Of a stretch of DNA of 64,000 bases, positions 23,593 to 34,068 are shown piece by piece (position 1 is the first letter of the stretch; every line of letters begins with the position of its first letter). The stretch is taken from assembly GCA_027946555.1 (NCBI GenBank), contig JAPEVC010000128.1:40848-104847 (forward strand). Reading direction: 5' to 3'. The position numbers and the translations under genes are program-made. This DNA comes from Gnomoniopsis sp. IMI 355080 (Eukaryota > Ascomycota > Sordariomycetes > Diaporthales > Gnomoniaceae). Under the pieces are notes generated by a model, which saw nothing but the letters and a program-made list of their open reading frames with translations, was not told the DNA's origin and did not search any database.

Positions 23593-25126
23593 ATGAGAAT
23601 GAGAGGCCTCGATATTTGCAAAGTCTGGTCTCGTGTCCCGGGCTTGAACGACTACTGGTGCCAGCAAATTCAGTGAGTGTCCTTCACAAAAAAAGAGCTG
23701 CTCGCTCCTGGTGCGCAAGGAGGCCGTTTTCGGAGGGGCATCAGTCATCGTCACCGTCACCATTATCGGTTACAACAGGCCTTGCTGTGCACCTCAACGA
23801 CCCTGCCTTTCCCTCACTCCAACCTTTTGTGCTGACCAACTCCCGGCCAGATGGCGCATCAGCAAAGATGACGAGCTCATCGGCGCGCTCACCGAGCCGC
23901 GCTACCCTTGCGCCGACGACTCCCTCGATACCATCATCCTCACCCAGACCGTCCACCTGTGTCAGCTCTTCTTACACCTCCAAGAGTTCGACCCCTGCGC
24001 CACCGACACAGCCAACAGTGCTGTGCCCAACGAAGAACTCCTCTGCGTATTTCAGGACACCCTCGCCCGCGAATTCAACTTTGCCTACGATGACCGCGAC
24101 CGCGCCCACGCCGGGCCCGCCCCCGTAGGCGAGGCTCTTGAACGCCTCGTGAGGGGCCTCATGCTAGCGCAGCGCCAGGAACCCCAGCCCCAAGCCTCCA
24201 CCACCACGACATCCACGCCCGCGCCGCCGCCGCCGACGTCCTCAGCAGCGCCCCACCGCGCCCAGCTACAGGCCTTGCTCGTCCGAATATTGCGCGAGCT
24301 CAACGAGCCCGTCGACAAACATCCCTTGCGATACGAGCAGGCGTACGGCCCACGGCGCGACGACACATGGGCCGCCCGGTTCGCGACCCGTATCATGCAA
24401 TGGCGCTTCACCGTCAAGTATGCGCCGGAGTCGCTGGTCGAGGAGGTCATTGAAGTGCAGCGCCACGACGTGCACCCGCTGGACGACGAAGGCCTTGAGG
24501 TATATCGCATCCTGCGGTGCACCGCGCCGGGACTCATCCATATCGTCACGCCCCTACACCCCGAAACAATGCAGCCACAGCCCCAACAGTCGGCTACGCA
24601 GGCACCGAGCTACTCAGCCGAGACCCAGCAACAACAGCAACCACCCACCGCCAACAGTACTGGCATGAAAGTACAGCAGATGCTTGGTACGCCGCTTGCA
24701 CAGACGCCCGGATCCTCCGCCTCCGAAGGCACCGATACCCCGCGCACCACGCCACAATTTCCACAGCTGCCGTCCACGCAAGCGGAAAGTGGCAGCAACA
24801 GTAGCATCAAGCGCGGATCAGAGGATGAACCGGGCGACACGCCGCCTTTAAAACGACCGCGGCCGGCCGAGACAGTGGCAGCGCCAAGTACGGACGAGAT
24901 TGTCGTTCGCGGCGGACCGATGGACATCGATACACCGGAGCAGCCACAGCCGCCGCCGCCGCGCGTCACGGCGGAGGAGACGAATGCACTGCTGCGGCGT
25001 GCGGTGGAGGGAATCATGGAACTGGGAAAGAAGATTGACGGGATGCAGATGACCATGGACCAGAGGTTAGGGCAGTTGGACGAGAAACTCAATAAGATAT
25101 TCGAGTGGGTAGGCTCAGAGGACTAA
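23593..25126 (+). CDS. Uncharacterised Pro/Gln-rich protein with C-terminal coiled coil
   Basis: I do not recognise this family. Exon 1 (23593-23672) begins MRMRGLDICKVW; a 178-base intron (23673-23850, GTGAGT to CCAG) joins it to exon 2 (23851-25126), giving 451 residues. The first 130 residues are well-ordered in composition, with an acidic helical stretch (LCQLFLHLQEFDP). Next comes a region starting RAQLQALLVRILREL that reads as a second small globular part to about residue 245. Residues 250-390 are low complexity, rich in Gln, Pro, Ser and Thr, with a basic patch PPLKRPRP that could be a nuclear signal. The last 50 residues form heptads (LLRRAVEGIMELGKKIDGM...) predicted to coil. A regulatory or scaffold role is possible but not shown. 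Confidence 0.75.
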
Positions 25127-25660
25127 AGGGCCTTACGCCGGTGGGGTTGATCTAATAACTAACTTGTGTAATCTTGTGGAAGCTGGACACAATTTATGTG
25201 CTTGAGGAGGCAGGAAACCAGTTCCGGCACATCGCGTCCAGCTCGTCTCTGCCATATCCTCAGAGATGCCAGGCCATGTACGGATTCCAGGTTCACAGCA
25301 CTGGGAAGGCAAGGGCCGGCTAGAAGTCTGTAAGAAGTGTAGGATAACGCGCATTTTGGGTACCTATGGGGTGAGAAAAAAAGAGAGCAAAGGCTGCTGT
25401 ATTCGAAGTCGGCCCGACACCGGATGGCGACAAGGGTCGATGATGGATATACCGAACGGTGGAAATGAAGAAAAGACGGGAGAAAGTGATCCAGATGTTG
25501 GAGCTCAACGGGTAGGCGGCTTTGACCCGTTTTGTACAAGGCCATCCGGTGCGGAAGGGATGTCCTCGACTTGTTGTCTGCCTACCTAACACGGAACGGG
25601 AGATGGCTGAGACGGGCCACCAAAGCTCTGGGTCTCTAGTTCGGGTCCGGTTGGTGCGCT

Positions 25661-25686
25661 CCACACACACACACACACACACACAC
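25661..25686. repeat. CA dinucleotide microsatellite
   Basis: An uninterrupted run of about 12 CA units, in the 3' flank of the orphan gene ending at 25126. Likely to be length-polymorphic between isolates. Confidence 0.9.
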
Positions 25687-27442
25687 TCATACACAGACAC
25701 ACGTATATACTCACACATCAACAGCGACCTAAATTGGGCTACCACAGGGAATTGACGAGGTCTAGAATACAGATCCTGGAATCCTTGAAAATACTTCAAC
25801 TATTTGGGTGTACCTGCCGCCTTTACTCTCCCGAATGTAACTCCTCATCTCGGGGCATGTAGCTCCTTGCCTTGCAAACCTCCCAAGACGATACTCCATA
25901 TCTTACAATCCAGAGACATAGGTAAGCGTTCCTAGTCGCAATTCATGACAGGCCCATCCGCACACTATCACCAAGGCCGAGTCTTCAACCAAAGGAAAAA
26001 AAACCACATATCCTAGCAAAGTCCCTCGTCCCATTCAGCGCGATAGTCCCAACGGCTAGTAAACATGCCACGCGAGGCAGCAGCCATGCAATCCTTCCAA
26101 GAAATTGGGGCAAGCTGGGAATTACTCAAGCCCCTGCGTAGTGTTAGTGTAGTCTAAGCAAGCACTGAGAAGAATATGAAGGCCCAGGTCCGCCAGACCA
26201 AGCCGGGACAATCACACATAGCTAACAAGGATTGGCGCTCATACTCCGCGGGCGCGGGACGCGTCGTTGTTAGTCTCGCAAGCAAGTTTCTTTCGCAGAA
26301 GGGATCTCGTTCGACCAGGAACATCGTTCGTTGGTGTTGGTGCGAGGTATACCTTGGGACACGATGGCGGTGCTATGTCGGTCTTGGTTCGCTGGACAGT
26401 GCGTGTACAATTAGTGCATTATTATTTTGTTGATGTGATCTTTGGTTGCACATAGCGCGTGGGCCATAGTATCCCGAGTCCGAGGGGAGAATTTAAGCTG
26501 ATCCTGAGATCTCTTTCATCGAAGAGAGGGTGTTCTCCAACCACACAGATTCCCAGCCTCAGTCGTTGTCTCTCACCATCGCCGTTCGAAGCTCATGGAC
26601 GTGAATACCCATGTAGAGGCATCACTCAATTATTTACCAGCTGATCAGCTCATCACTTGTGAAACAGACTTCCTAGCACGATCAATACCGGAGTGTTCCA
26701 CTTGCTCCAGACTTAGCACCAGGATGTGTATTCATCGCATTCATATATCTGCCAAACTGACTGAGGTAGGCATCGGGCGCGACATTATGAGAGAGCCGCC
26801 CTATTTTCATTCTTGACTCTGAGCATATATAGGGCGCAATCATGCCCAGTTGCTGATTCAACGCGTTGTGACCAGTGATTGGGCCATTCGCACACGGCAG
26901 TATTCGAGACTCCGAGTACTATTTTCGTAACTTCCATATACAGAGGTACTTTGCCTAATACTGGATAAGTCTTGCGTGAGATACTTGAGCAGCTCTGGGC
27001 CCGTGAGGATGTTGAGGCGTATGAAATCCGTCTGGCGGAAATTTGCCAACACAGTATAATACAATACATCGCCAGAGATGATCGCTGAGTACATAGTATC
27101 TTGAGTCGCTCATCGCCATCCCAAGGGGCTAGGACCCTTTAACGTACATGTCCCAACAGACAAATTTACCATTTTGCAGCCTGACGGGTGAATATCCTGA
27201 ATTCACTGTGGGCTGTCTATCTTGCGAAGTTATGCAAATACAGATCATATCAGTCTTCGTCACAGCACGTCAAGTTGACAATAATCAATTTTAATCTGCA
27301 ATTCTTTCCTATCCAAGCAAGCACTAAGGGTATTAAACGAGCACGTCACTTATCACGACGACCTCTCGTAAAGTAATAACGGACAGCTATGTAGCAACGG
27401 AGAACCATCAGCTCATACAACCAGAGGCCTCAGGAGCTCCAA

Positions 27443-27455
27443 CCCCCCCCCCCCC
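27443..27455. repeat. C homopolymer run
   Basis: Thirteen consecutive C, 62 bases before the ATG of the small frame at 27517. Its length may be inexact because homopolymers are error-prone in assemblies. Confidence 0.85.
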
Positions 27456-27516
27456 AAAGCTGAGCCAGTGTAAGAGGAACGGCAAAGGCTAGCTGCTGCC
27501 GGAGCATGACGCCGAA

Positions 27517-27864
27517 ATGGTCTTTACGCCTCTACGATGCGTTACTTATGGGATCAAGAAAATTTTGGACAAACGTGAAAGAACCAAAGCAAAGCATTTT
27601 TACAAAAGGGTCCTCGCAATATCAAAGGAGGTTATAGCGAAGCTGGAGCATATTGAGAAGGATATGACCCAGGCTGCAGAAGAGGGTCGGGAAACAGACC
27701 CCTTCACGCGACAGATCCATCTAGGACTTTCCGTCTTACGCGATAGGTTGAGCAACTGTTGGTCCACTGGATTGCCAATTGGTACCTATGCTCACCACGG
27801 CGAGACAAGTACGCCCCATTCTGCGGCCTTTTGGGTGGTGCAATTTCCTCATCCAGTGGCATAG
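27517..27864 (+). CDS. Small hypothetical protein (doubtful)
   Basis: A single-exon frame of 115 codons from an ATG. Residues 15-75 are Lys/Glu-rich and would form amphipathic helices (KRVLAISKEVIAKLEHIEKDM). The C-terminal 35 residues look unstructured. No family is recognised. Similar short helical segments occur in N-terminal domains of fungal NLR-like proteins, so this could be a relic of one. It is surrounded by more than 1 kb of apparently non-coding DNA on each side. It could equally be chance. Confidence 0.3.
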   Translation: MVFTPLRCVTYGIKKILDKRERTKAKHFYKRVLAISKEVIAKLEHIEKDMTQAAEEGRETDPFTRQIHLGLSVLRDRLSNCWSTGLPIGTYAHHGETSTPHSAAFWVVQFPHPVA

Positions 27865-29052
27865 AATGGGTAGGGTGCTTAGAGCGGAATGTGGGACGAA
27901 GAAAAGAAAAAAAAGGGAAAAGAAAAACGGCACCCCCATGTTCTCCCTCATTAGCATGATTTGGCTACCTAGGTGATACCTGGTTGAATGGTGACCCGGA
28001 CAGGATCGCGTTGCCGCATCAAGACGTCGCAAAGATCTCTTTGAGGTCAGACCTCAGGTTAGCCTCTGACCATGTGCGACCTAAGCTCGAAATGCACTCA
28101 ACTATCATTGTTGCCTCGGTTCCCTTCAATGTGCCGAGCTAGGTTTTTTCCCCTCCAAGAATCCTCCTTGATGCGATGCAAGATTGTAAGATTGCGGCGG
28201 TCCAGGAATGAGGACGTTGAAGCGCAGGTCATTATCTCGCTTATCGGATTACTTCAACCGATCTGCGTTGCGACTGTCCGACAAGAAAGGGTCTGATTGT
28301 GAGATAAGTCTCATCGAGGAACCCCAGCTTAATTTGATTTGATATGTTCATGCTCTCTCACCCGCCCTTCAACATCAAGATCCACCTCACCCAACCCATC
28401 TGAGCATACCCCAGGGCGCCAGCAGCTCTCATTATGCAGTGAATGACCCTGCCAGCCCTGCTTCTACCGGTTCTCTAGAAAGTTCTCTCAACCTTGTCCG
28501 GGCCGGTCGCATGAGTAGCTCTCAAGCAAAGCGTGGCAGCTGGGGTGCCTCACCCACGCGGCCAACGAACGCATGAATTCGTGAAATCACCAACACCCCA
28601 ATGCAGATCTAGGCAATCTGGGTCGATTTTCTTTTGGCTTTATGACCTTGTGATATCGGTGGATCCGCTTGCTTTCCCTCACCGCGTTTGTATGGATAGG
28701 AGGGGCGCATAGGAGCAGTGTGGGTGGCCCAGTGGGGACATACCTGGACCTGGGTAGGTTATAGGTGAGTCAGAGTATGTTCATGTGTTGAAGCCATCAA
28801 CCACGGCGCCTTCGCGACACGAACTTCCCTTAGCTTGCTTGTTGTTCCTTGTTTCGCGTTGTCTGCTCCCACTCAATTCCGATCAGAAGGCGTGTTTCCT
28901 CCCTTTCAAAAAAATTACCACCTCATCAGTTCTCTCACGAGGGTTTACCTGGATCACTTCTCCCCCTTTAAGCAAAATCGGGCACATAAGCCACCCGTCC
29001 ATCATATAATACTACCTGGCGTCTTGAAAGTCGTCACTATTCAACTTTTTCA
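27865..29052. other. Intergenic region upstream of the small coiled-coil gene
   Basis: About 1.2 kb with no supportable gene. It contains a CTACCTAGGTG variant of the recurrent palindrome at 27965-27975 and a CT-rich stretch near 28890-28975 just before the next start codon, as expected of a promoter or 5' leader. Confidence 0.5.
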
Positions 29053-29682
29053 ATGGGTTTCTTCTCCAAACAACCAGATATGGCCCGTGAAACATCCCCC
29101 ACCACCAGCGCAAATGGCGACGCAGCGGCGGAGCCCGCACGCCCAGGCACCTCTGGGACCGAGATGCTGCTTGTCAACAACAGGCGGCGTGCCTCGCATC
29201 GCCTCAAAGAAGCCAGCCGGAAAGAGCGCGATTACAAGACTAAGAAGCGCTCTGCGAGTGCGCGCGCAAATTACAATGAAGCGGTATGTAAAAAAGAAAA
29301 AGAAAAAAAAACCCCCAAAAGACTCACTTATCTTCTTCCCCCCGCCCCCAACTTCCGGGGATGGGGGGAACCTTTGCTTTCCCGGTTTCCAGAGACTGAT
29401 TTGGATATATTTGCGGATGATTAGAAAACACATTTCCGCCAGGGCCTGCACCACAATTGGGCGGGTGCCAAGCTCACCTGGGGCGTTATTGCGTCTGCAG
29501 GCTACCTCTTCCGTGACAAGAACGACAAGCTGAAGCGCGAGTCTGAGGAGAAGCGCAAGCTCCGCGCACTGGAGAAGCAGCGCAAGCTCGAGGAGAAGCA
29601 GCGCCGCGAGAAGGAACTGCTCGAGAAGGCGGAGACAGGCACATTGGCGGAACCTGCCGCTGCTGCTGCTGCAGAGGAGTAA
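29053..29682 (+). CDS. Small basic coiled-coil protein of unknown function
   Basis: Exons 29053-29283 and 29425-29682, split by a 141-base intron (GTATGT to GATTAG) in phase 0, give 162 residues. The first 50 are Ala/Thr/Ser-rich and disordered. Basic helices follow (RRRASHRLKEASRKERDYK), then a tryptophan-containing hydrophobic stretch (HHNWAGAKLTWGVIASAGYLF) that could touch a membrane. The C-terminus is a very charged Glu/Lys/Arg coiled coil ending in a poly-Ala EE tail. I recall similar unnamed proteins in other ascomycetes but cannot name a family. It converges on the eIF3g gene. Confidence 0.72.
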
Positions 29683-30482
29683 AACGAACAGCATTGAAAC
29701 GAGAAGACGAGCCGGCTCTGTCGGTTTGTTGAAATGGACAGACTTGGGGCGAGGAGATATCTTTACACTTCGAGAGGAGCTTGAGAAGATGGGACAGGCA
29801 AGAAAGACGCGGGGGCGATGAAGATTGATACCTGGGATACTGCGTTCCCGATTTTCTTTTGCACTTCTATCTTTTCCTTTGTCACTATTGCGTTTGCTCT
29901 TCTTTTCTCTTCTTTTTCTTATTTTTTTTTTTATCTTGGGACCGACCCATTCCACTCATTTTACGACCTGACGAAGCGACGATGACGACCAGCATAATCA
30001 GCATCTTTTGGCTCAGGGAACGGCCTGAGAAAGAAGGTGTACCCAGATTGGCCAGTTGAGCTCACTCGTCGAGGTCACCACCTAAACAACAGTTGAACGA
30101 TATGGTCCTCAGGATAGGGCCAGGAGGATTTTCTTATGTCTTGTTGATTCCTTTTAGAGATATCCAGAATAGGGCTTGGTGGGGATTGTGCGCGGAGAGG
30201 AGGCATAGTTGCTCGTGGAATAACTGTCCTGCGGGATAACATTTTGTATATTAATCACCTCAAGGCATGATCTTATGGTTTGATCAGCTATGGGATAATC
30301 AGATACGGAATACACATTCGTAAGATGATGAACTAGGGATTCACCATGCGTGGGAACGTCACTCTTGAATTTCAATGAGGCCTATTTTGGTCTCGAAGGT
30401 ATCAGGCTATTCCATGCCGCTCAACCGACCGACGCAACACCCCTTCTTCATCTGCCGCCCTCTTCCCCTTGCCATCACCATT
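29683..30482. other. Convergent 3' region before eIF3g
   Basis: Holds the 3' flanks of the small coiled-coil gene and of eIF3g, including a T-rich stretch around 29866-29935. No gene is supported. Confidence 0.55.
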
Positions 30483-31477
30483 CTAGGTCTTCTTTGCAAA
30501 TTCCACCTTGAGAATCAAGTGCTTGAAACCAAAGCCGTCCATCTTCGAGCATGCCTTGACAGCATCGTCACGATCCGCGAAGCTAATAAAGGCGAAGCCC
30601 TTGGCACGCCCAGTCTCGCGGTCTTTGGCAAGGAAGACACGAGTGACGCGTCCGAAGCGCTCGAACATGTCGCGGAGCTCTTGCTCTTCGGCCATTTCGG
30701 AAACCTATTCGGTATCAAACAAATTAGTAAATGTTCATGAACACGTGGTGGTTGAAGTTGTCGCCATCTGAATAACAACGGAGCAGAAAAACGTACGTTT
30801 GTAACGCGCAGCGTAGCGAGATCGTCCCGATCGCTGTACTTGCCGCCCATCTTCTCGCCTGCGTCACCGCCAGCACCCTTCCGCAGCGCTGGAGGCACGT
30901 ATGAGCCCTTTGCACCGGCACCACCGCCCTCGCCGGCTTTGCTGGCGCCACCGACAGCCAGGTCGTCGCCCATGCCGGCCGCCACGTCGGCCTCGCCGCC
31001 AGGCGGGGCCATGGTGTCCTTGTAGGGACAACGGGCTGTGAAATGCTCTCCGGAACAGATTCTGCACTTGACCTTGGAGCTGCGCAGCTTGTCCTTCATG
31101 GCCTGTGCGTTGGGGTCTTGCTCCTCCTTTTGTGCATCCTGCTTCCAGTTGGCCGAGGGACGGAAGATGATGTTCTCGCCGATGGAGGTGGTGTCGGCGG
31201 CGGGTCCGGCAGGGTCGTTGGCGGACAGGCCGAACTTGGGCCACTTCTTGCGTGCGGCGACGCGGGGGTTCACGACGGTGCGGATGACGGTGGTTCGGAT
31301 GCGCTGGGTGACCTTGACGGTCTGGCCCTTGTCGTTGTGCTTGTAGAATATGCGTGTCTTTGTGCCGTCGCGGTTCTGGATGATCTCCTCGGCGGGCAGA
31401 GACGTCGTGGTGGTTTCCACGTTGTCATCGTCGTCGTCAGCCCAGTCACGGGCAGTGGTGTTGTTTGTCGCCGCCAT
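30483..31477 (-). CDS. TIF35: Eukaryotic translation initiation factor 3 subunit G
   Basis: eIF3g is a subunit of the eIF3 complex that binds RNA and supports scanning and reinitiation on 40S ribosomes. Minus-strand exons 31477-30797 and 30704-30483, joined across a 92-base intron in phase 0, give 300 residues. The N-terminal part matches the eIF3g family: an acidic start (DWADDDDDN), then the conserved RRKW-like ARKKWPKFG segment and a CCHC-like zinc-binding cluster CRICSGEHFTARCPY. A glycine/alanine-rich linker leads to one RRM at about residues 222-298, with RNP2 TLRVTN and RNP1 KGFAFISF. Its start is 852 bases from the divergent dehydrogenase gene. Confidence 0.96.
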
Positions 31478-32328
31478 ATTCAACTGTGGCTGCTTGATGG
31501 GAACGACGTTGAGTCGAAGCTTGATGGGGGGCGAGCGTCGAGTGAAAGTGTGTTTTGACGAAAATGGGAAAATTGAAAGTGGGGTGTGGAACTTTGTGAT
31601 GGGTTGAATGCGGAACGGGCCTTTCAAAAAGTCGAGCAAGGATCCTGGAGCGCAGCACAGATTAGTCATTCGCTCTCACATTAACCTAGCACTTCTAAGC
31701 TGTTTCTATTAGTCCGTATGTACCAACCAACGTACAAAGAATCGTGCGAGAAGCACAATATGTATAAAGATAGAAAATCTAGGCTGAGACGCCGTCCACA
31801 GAGTTAACAAGTGGCACAAAATCGCCTGGCAAAATGTCGCTTTCACGTGTTGCAATCAGCTGGCCTCATCACCACTTGTCGTTCAGCCTCGTCTCTGCCA
31901 GCATCTTCATGCCTCTTCTTACAGTGTTACGACATATTAAACTGGTTTTTCCCCAAAGAAATAAAAGACTAATACCCACACCCCTCGTACCCTTCACGAT
32001 AGATTACCTGCACGGAAGATCCATGGACTATCCGGGGATCAGTGTAACGCCAACAACGACCTAGGCCCAACTGTGATGTCAAGCGAGGAATCCCATTGGA
32101 TAAGTTGGACATATTTATAGAGACATGTAAGCATAGGCAGGGAGTTGAGATAAAATACCGAAAGCTCCGAATGAGTTGGGATCTGGTAGGCAGAGGAGCA
32201 CGCTATGTTTTTGAAGACAACTTCTATAAGAGAGTGCCCCAACTCCTTTCTCGGTATCCGCCAGCCTTAAGCCCATCTCTGTATTGAAAAATATAAATTA
32301 CACGTACAAAAGCTCAAATCTACTCATC
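31478..32328. promoter_or_regulatory. Divergent promoter region of eIF3g and a dehydrogenase gene
   Basis: Both start codons face away from this 851-base stretch. No exon or obvious repeat was found, and individual promoter elements could not be picked out with confidence. Confidence 0.5.
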
Positions 32329-33350
32329 ATGGCTCCTCAACTAATGTGGATGGGACTGGGCAACATCGGACGTGTAAGTCAAGCAAGCCATTTCCTCGTG
32401 TCAAACAAACTCTGAGACTCGTGCCCCAGGGTTGCTGTCAAAGTCTCGTCGAAAGAGGCTCGCTAGAGAAACCACTCCTCCTCTACAACCGTACAGCATC
32501 ACGAGCTGAGGAACTCGCCGCCAAGTTGGGCCCAGACAAAATAGCCGTCCTTGCCTCCATCCTCGACGGCGTAGCCCAAGCCGACATCATCTTTTCATGC
32601 TTTTCCAACGACGCTGTCCTTGAGGATACCTACCGCAACATTATCGCCGCCACCACCACCACGACCACACTCGCCGGTAAGCTCTTTGTCAGCTGCGAGA
32701 CCATCCGCCCCGCCACAGCCAACACCCTCGGGGCACTCCTCACCGCACACGGCGCCGCCTACGTAGCTTGTCCCGTCGTTGGGCCGCCTGCCGCCGCGGC
32801 AGCGGGCCAGCTGCTTTGCATCCCCGCCGGGCCCACGGCCGGTATTGACAGGCTGCAGCCATATCTCATGGGCGTGATGGCGCGCGCCGTGATCCCGTTT
32901 GCAGGGGGCGATGACCTGGACCAGGATCAGCAGCAGACGTTGTATGGCAAGGCATTGACGGCAAAGATTGTGGCAAACACTTGCATCTTCACCATGGTCA
33001 CGCAGCTGAGCGAGGCCCTGACGCTCGCGGAGAAGACCGAGGTGGGGACCGCCGCGGTGCAGCAGCTCGTGGATGTCATTTTTGGCGGACCATTCAGTAT
33101 CTACGCTGCCCGTATGGCGACGGGCGCTTATTGGAAGACTGCACCGTTGGCGGACGTGAATCTGGGAGTCAAGGATGTGTCGTATGCGCTGGACCTTGGC
33201 AAGGAGACGGGCGTGAGGCTGCGGAATTCTGAGACGGCACTGGAGTACCTGAAGGCTGTGGTTGAGCACTCGGACGGGAAGGGGGATATTGCTGGTGTTT
33301 ACGGGGTTGTGCGACAGAACTCGGGGTTGAAGTTTGAGAACGATGCGTGA
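32329..33350 (+). CDS. NAD(P)-binding 6-phosphogluconate / 3-hydroxyisobutyrate dehydrogenase-family protein
   Basis: Exon 1 (32329-32373, 15 codons) and exon 2 (32430-33350) join in phase 0 to give 321 residues. The N-terminus carries the Rossmann dinucleotide motif with GLGNIGRG, split by the intron. An Arg-containing loop follows (LYNRTASRAEEL), which suggests NADP(H) preference. The ADIIFSCFSND strand, a variant of the substrate-site stretch (CPVVGPPAAAAAG, usually DAPVSGG) and a C-terminal helical domain with GVKDVSYALDLGKE complete the 3-hydroxyacid dehydrogenase pattern. The catalytic Lys of the family is likely the one in NLGVKD. The exact substrate cannot be read. It converges on the PH-domain gene. 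Confidence 0.88.
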
Positions 33351-34068
33351 GATAGCGTCTCGAGGTTTGCCCAAGACTTCTTTTGAGCGTGGCAAGGCAT
33401 TGCATATACATTGGTGGGAATAGAACATGCTTCCAATGTATTATTGTGTTCACTGTTAAGGCGTACTTTTGACATGAAATTATAGCGAGTGCAAACGAGC
33501 AAGACACGTGTCAGCGATGAAAGGTATTTTATTGGGCTTCCGGAAGCGCTATAATTGTTGAACAAATTTCTCTCGCATTCACTCCCGAGGCTACGACAAA
33601 AGAAATGGAAGGTATCCAAGCGAGTTGGCGAGGGCGATGGTCCAACTGTTCGACCCGGCCAATCCCATGGCCGCTATTCTGATAATTTGAACCTGTTTGC
33701 ACGGCCCTATTGTGACGCTCGTCTTTGAGTGAACATGATTCCCAGTGTTTATGTGAGGCCCCCGTTTGTCCCATTTTGACTTTTCCAATACCGAGCCGTA
33801 CCGTCCAGTCCCAATAACCCCATCTCCGAAGCCTGCCCTGACCTGATCACATAAGAAAACAGCATAAGTGTAGGTATAGCGCAAGTAATAGCCGCATATA
33901 CCCCAAAAACAAATGTAGAAACACACCGTGCTAAGCCCCGAATCCGACCGATACCCAAACACCGGCAGCCGAATCATTATAAAGCTCGTCACAGGAGAAT
34001 ATACAGAAAAATCAAAGACATATACGATATAACAGCAACAGATTCTACCTCCAATTTGAGAGGTAAGA
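33351..34068. other. Convergent 3' region
   Basis: Downstream DNA of the dehydrogenase and of the PH-domain gene. A 169-codon minus-strand frame here runs into the PH gene's 3' end and has no recognisable features, so it is not called. Confidence 0.5.

Larger units (their letters stand above)
25127..27516. other. Intergenic region with CA microsatellite
   Basis: About 2.4 kb without a supportable gene. It contains a CA microsatellite at 25661-25686 and a C run just upstream of the small frame at 27517. Short open frames are present on both strands but overlap one another and lack recognisable features. Confidence 0.5.

Noticed and set aside
29050..29955. A 301-codon minus-strand frame
   Set aside because: It overlaps the small coiled-coil gene including its intron, and its leucine/arginine runs are reverse readings of Glu/Lys codons.
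32595..33428. A 277-codon antisense frame over the dehydrogenase
   Set aside because: It shadows a well-supported gene and has no domain features.
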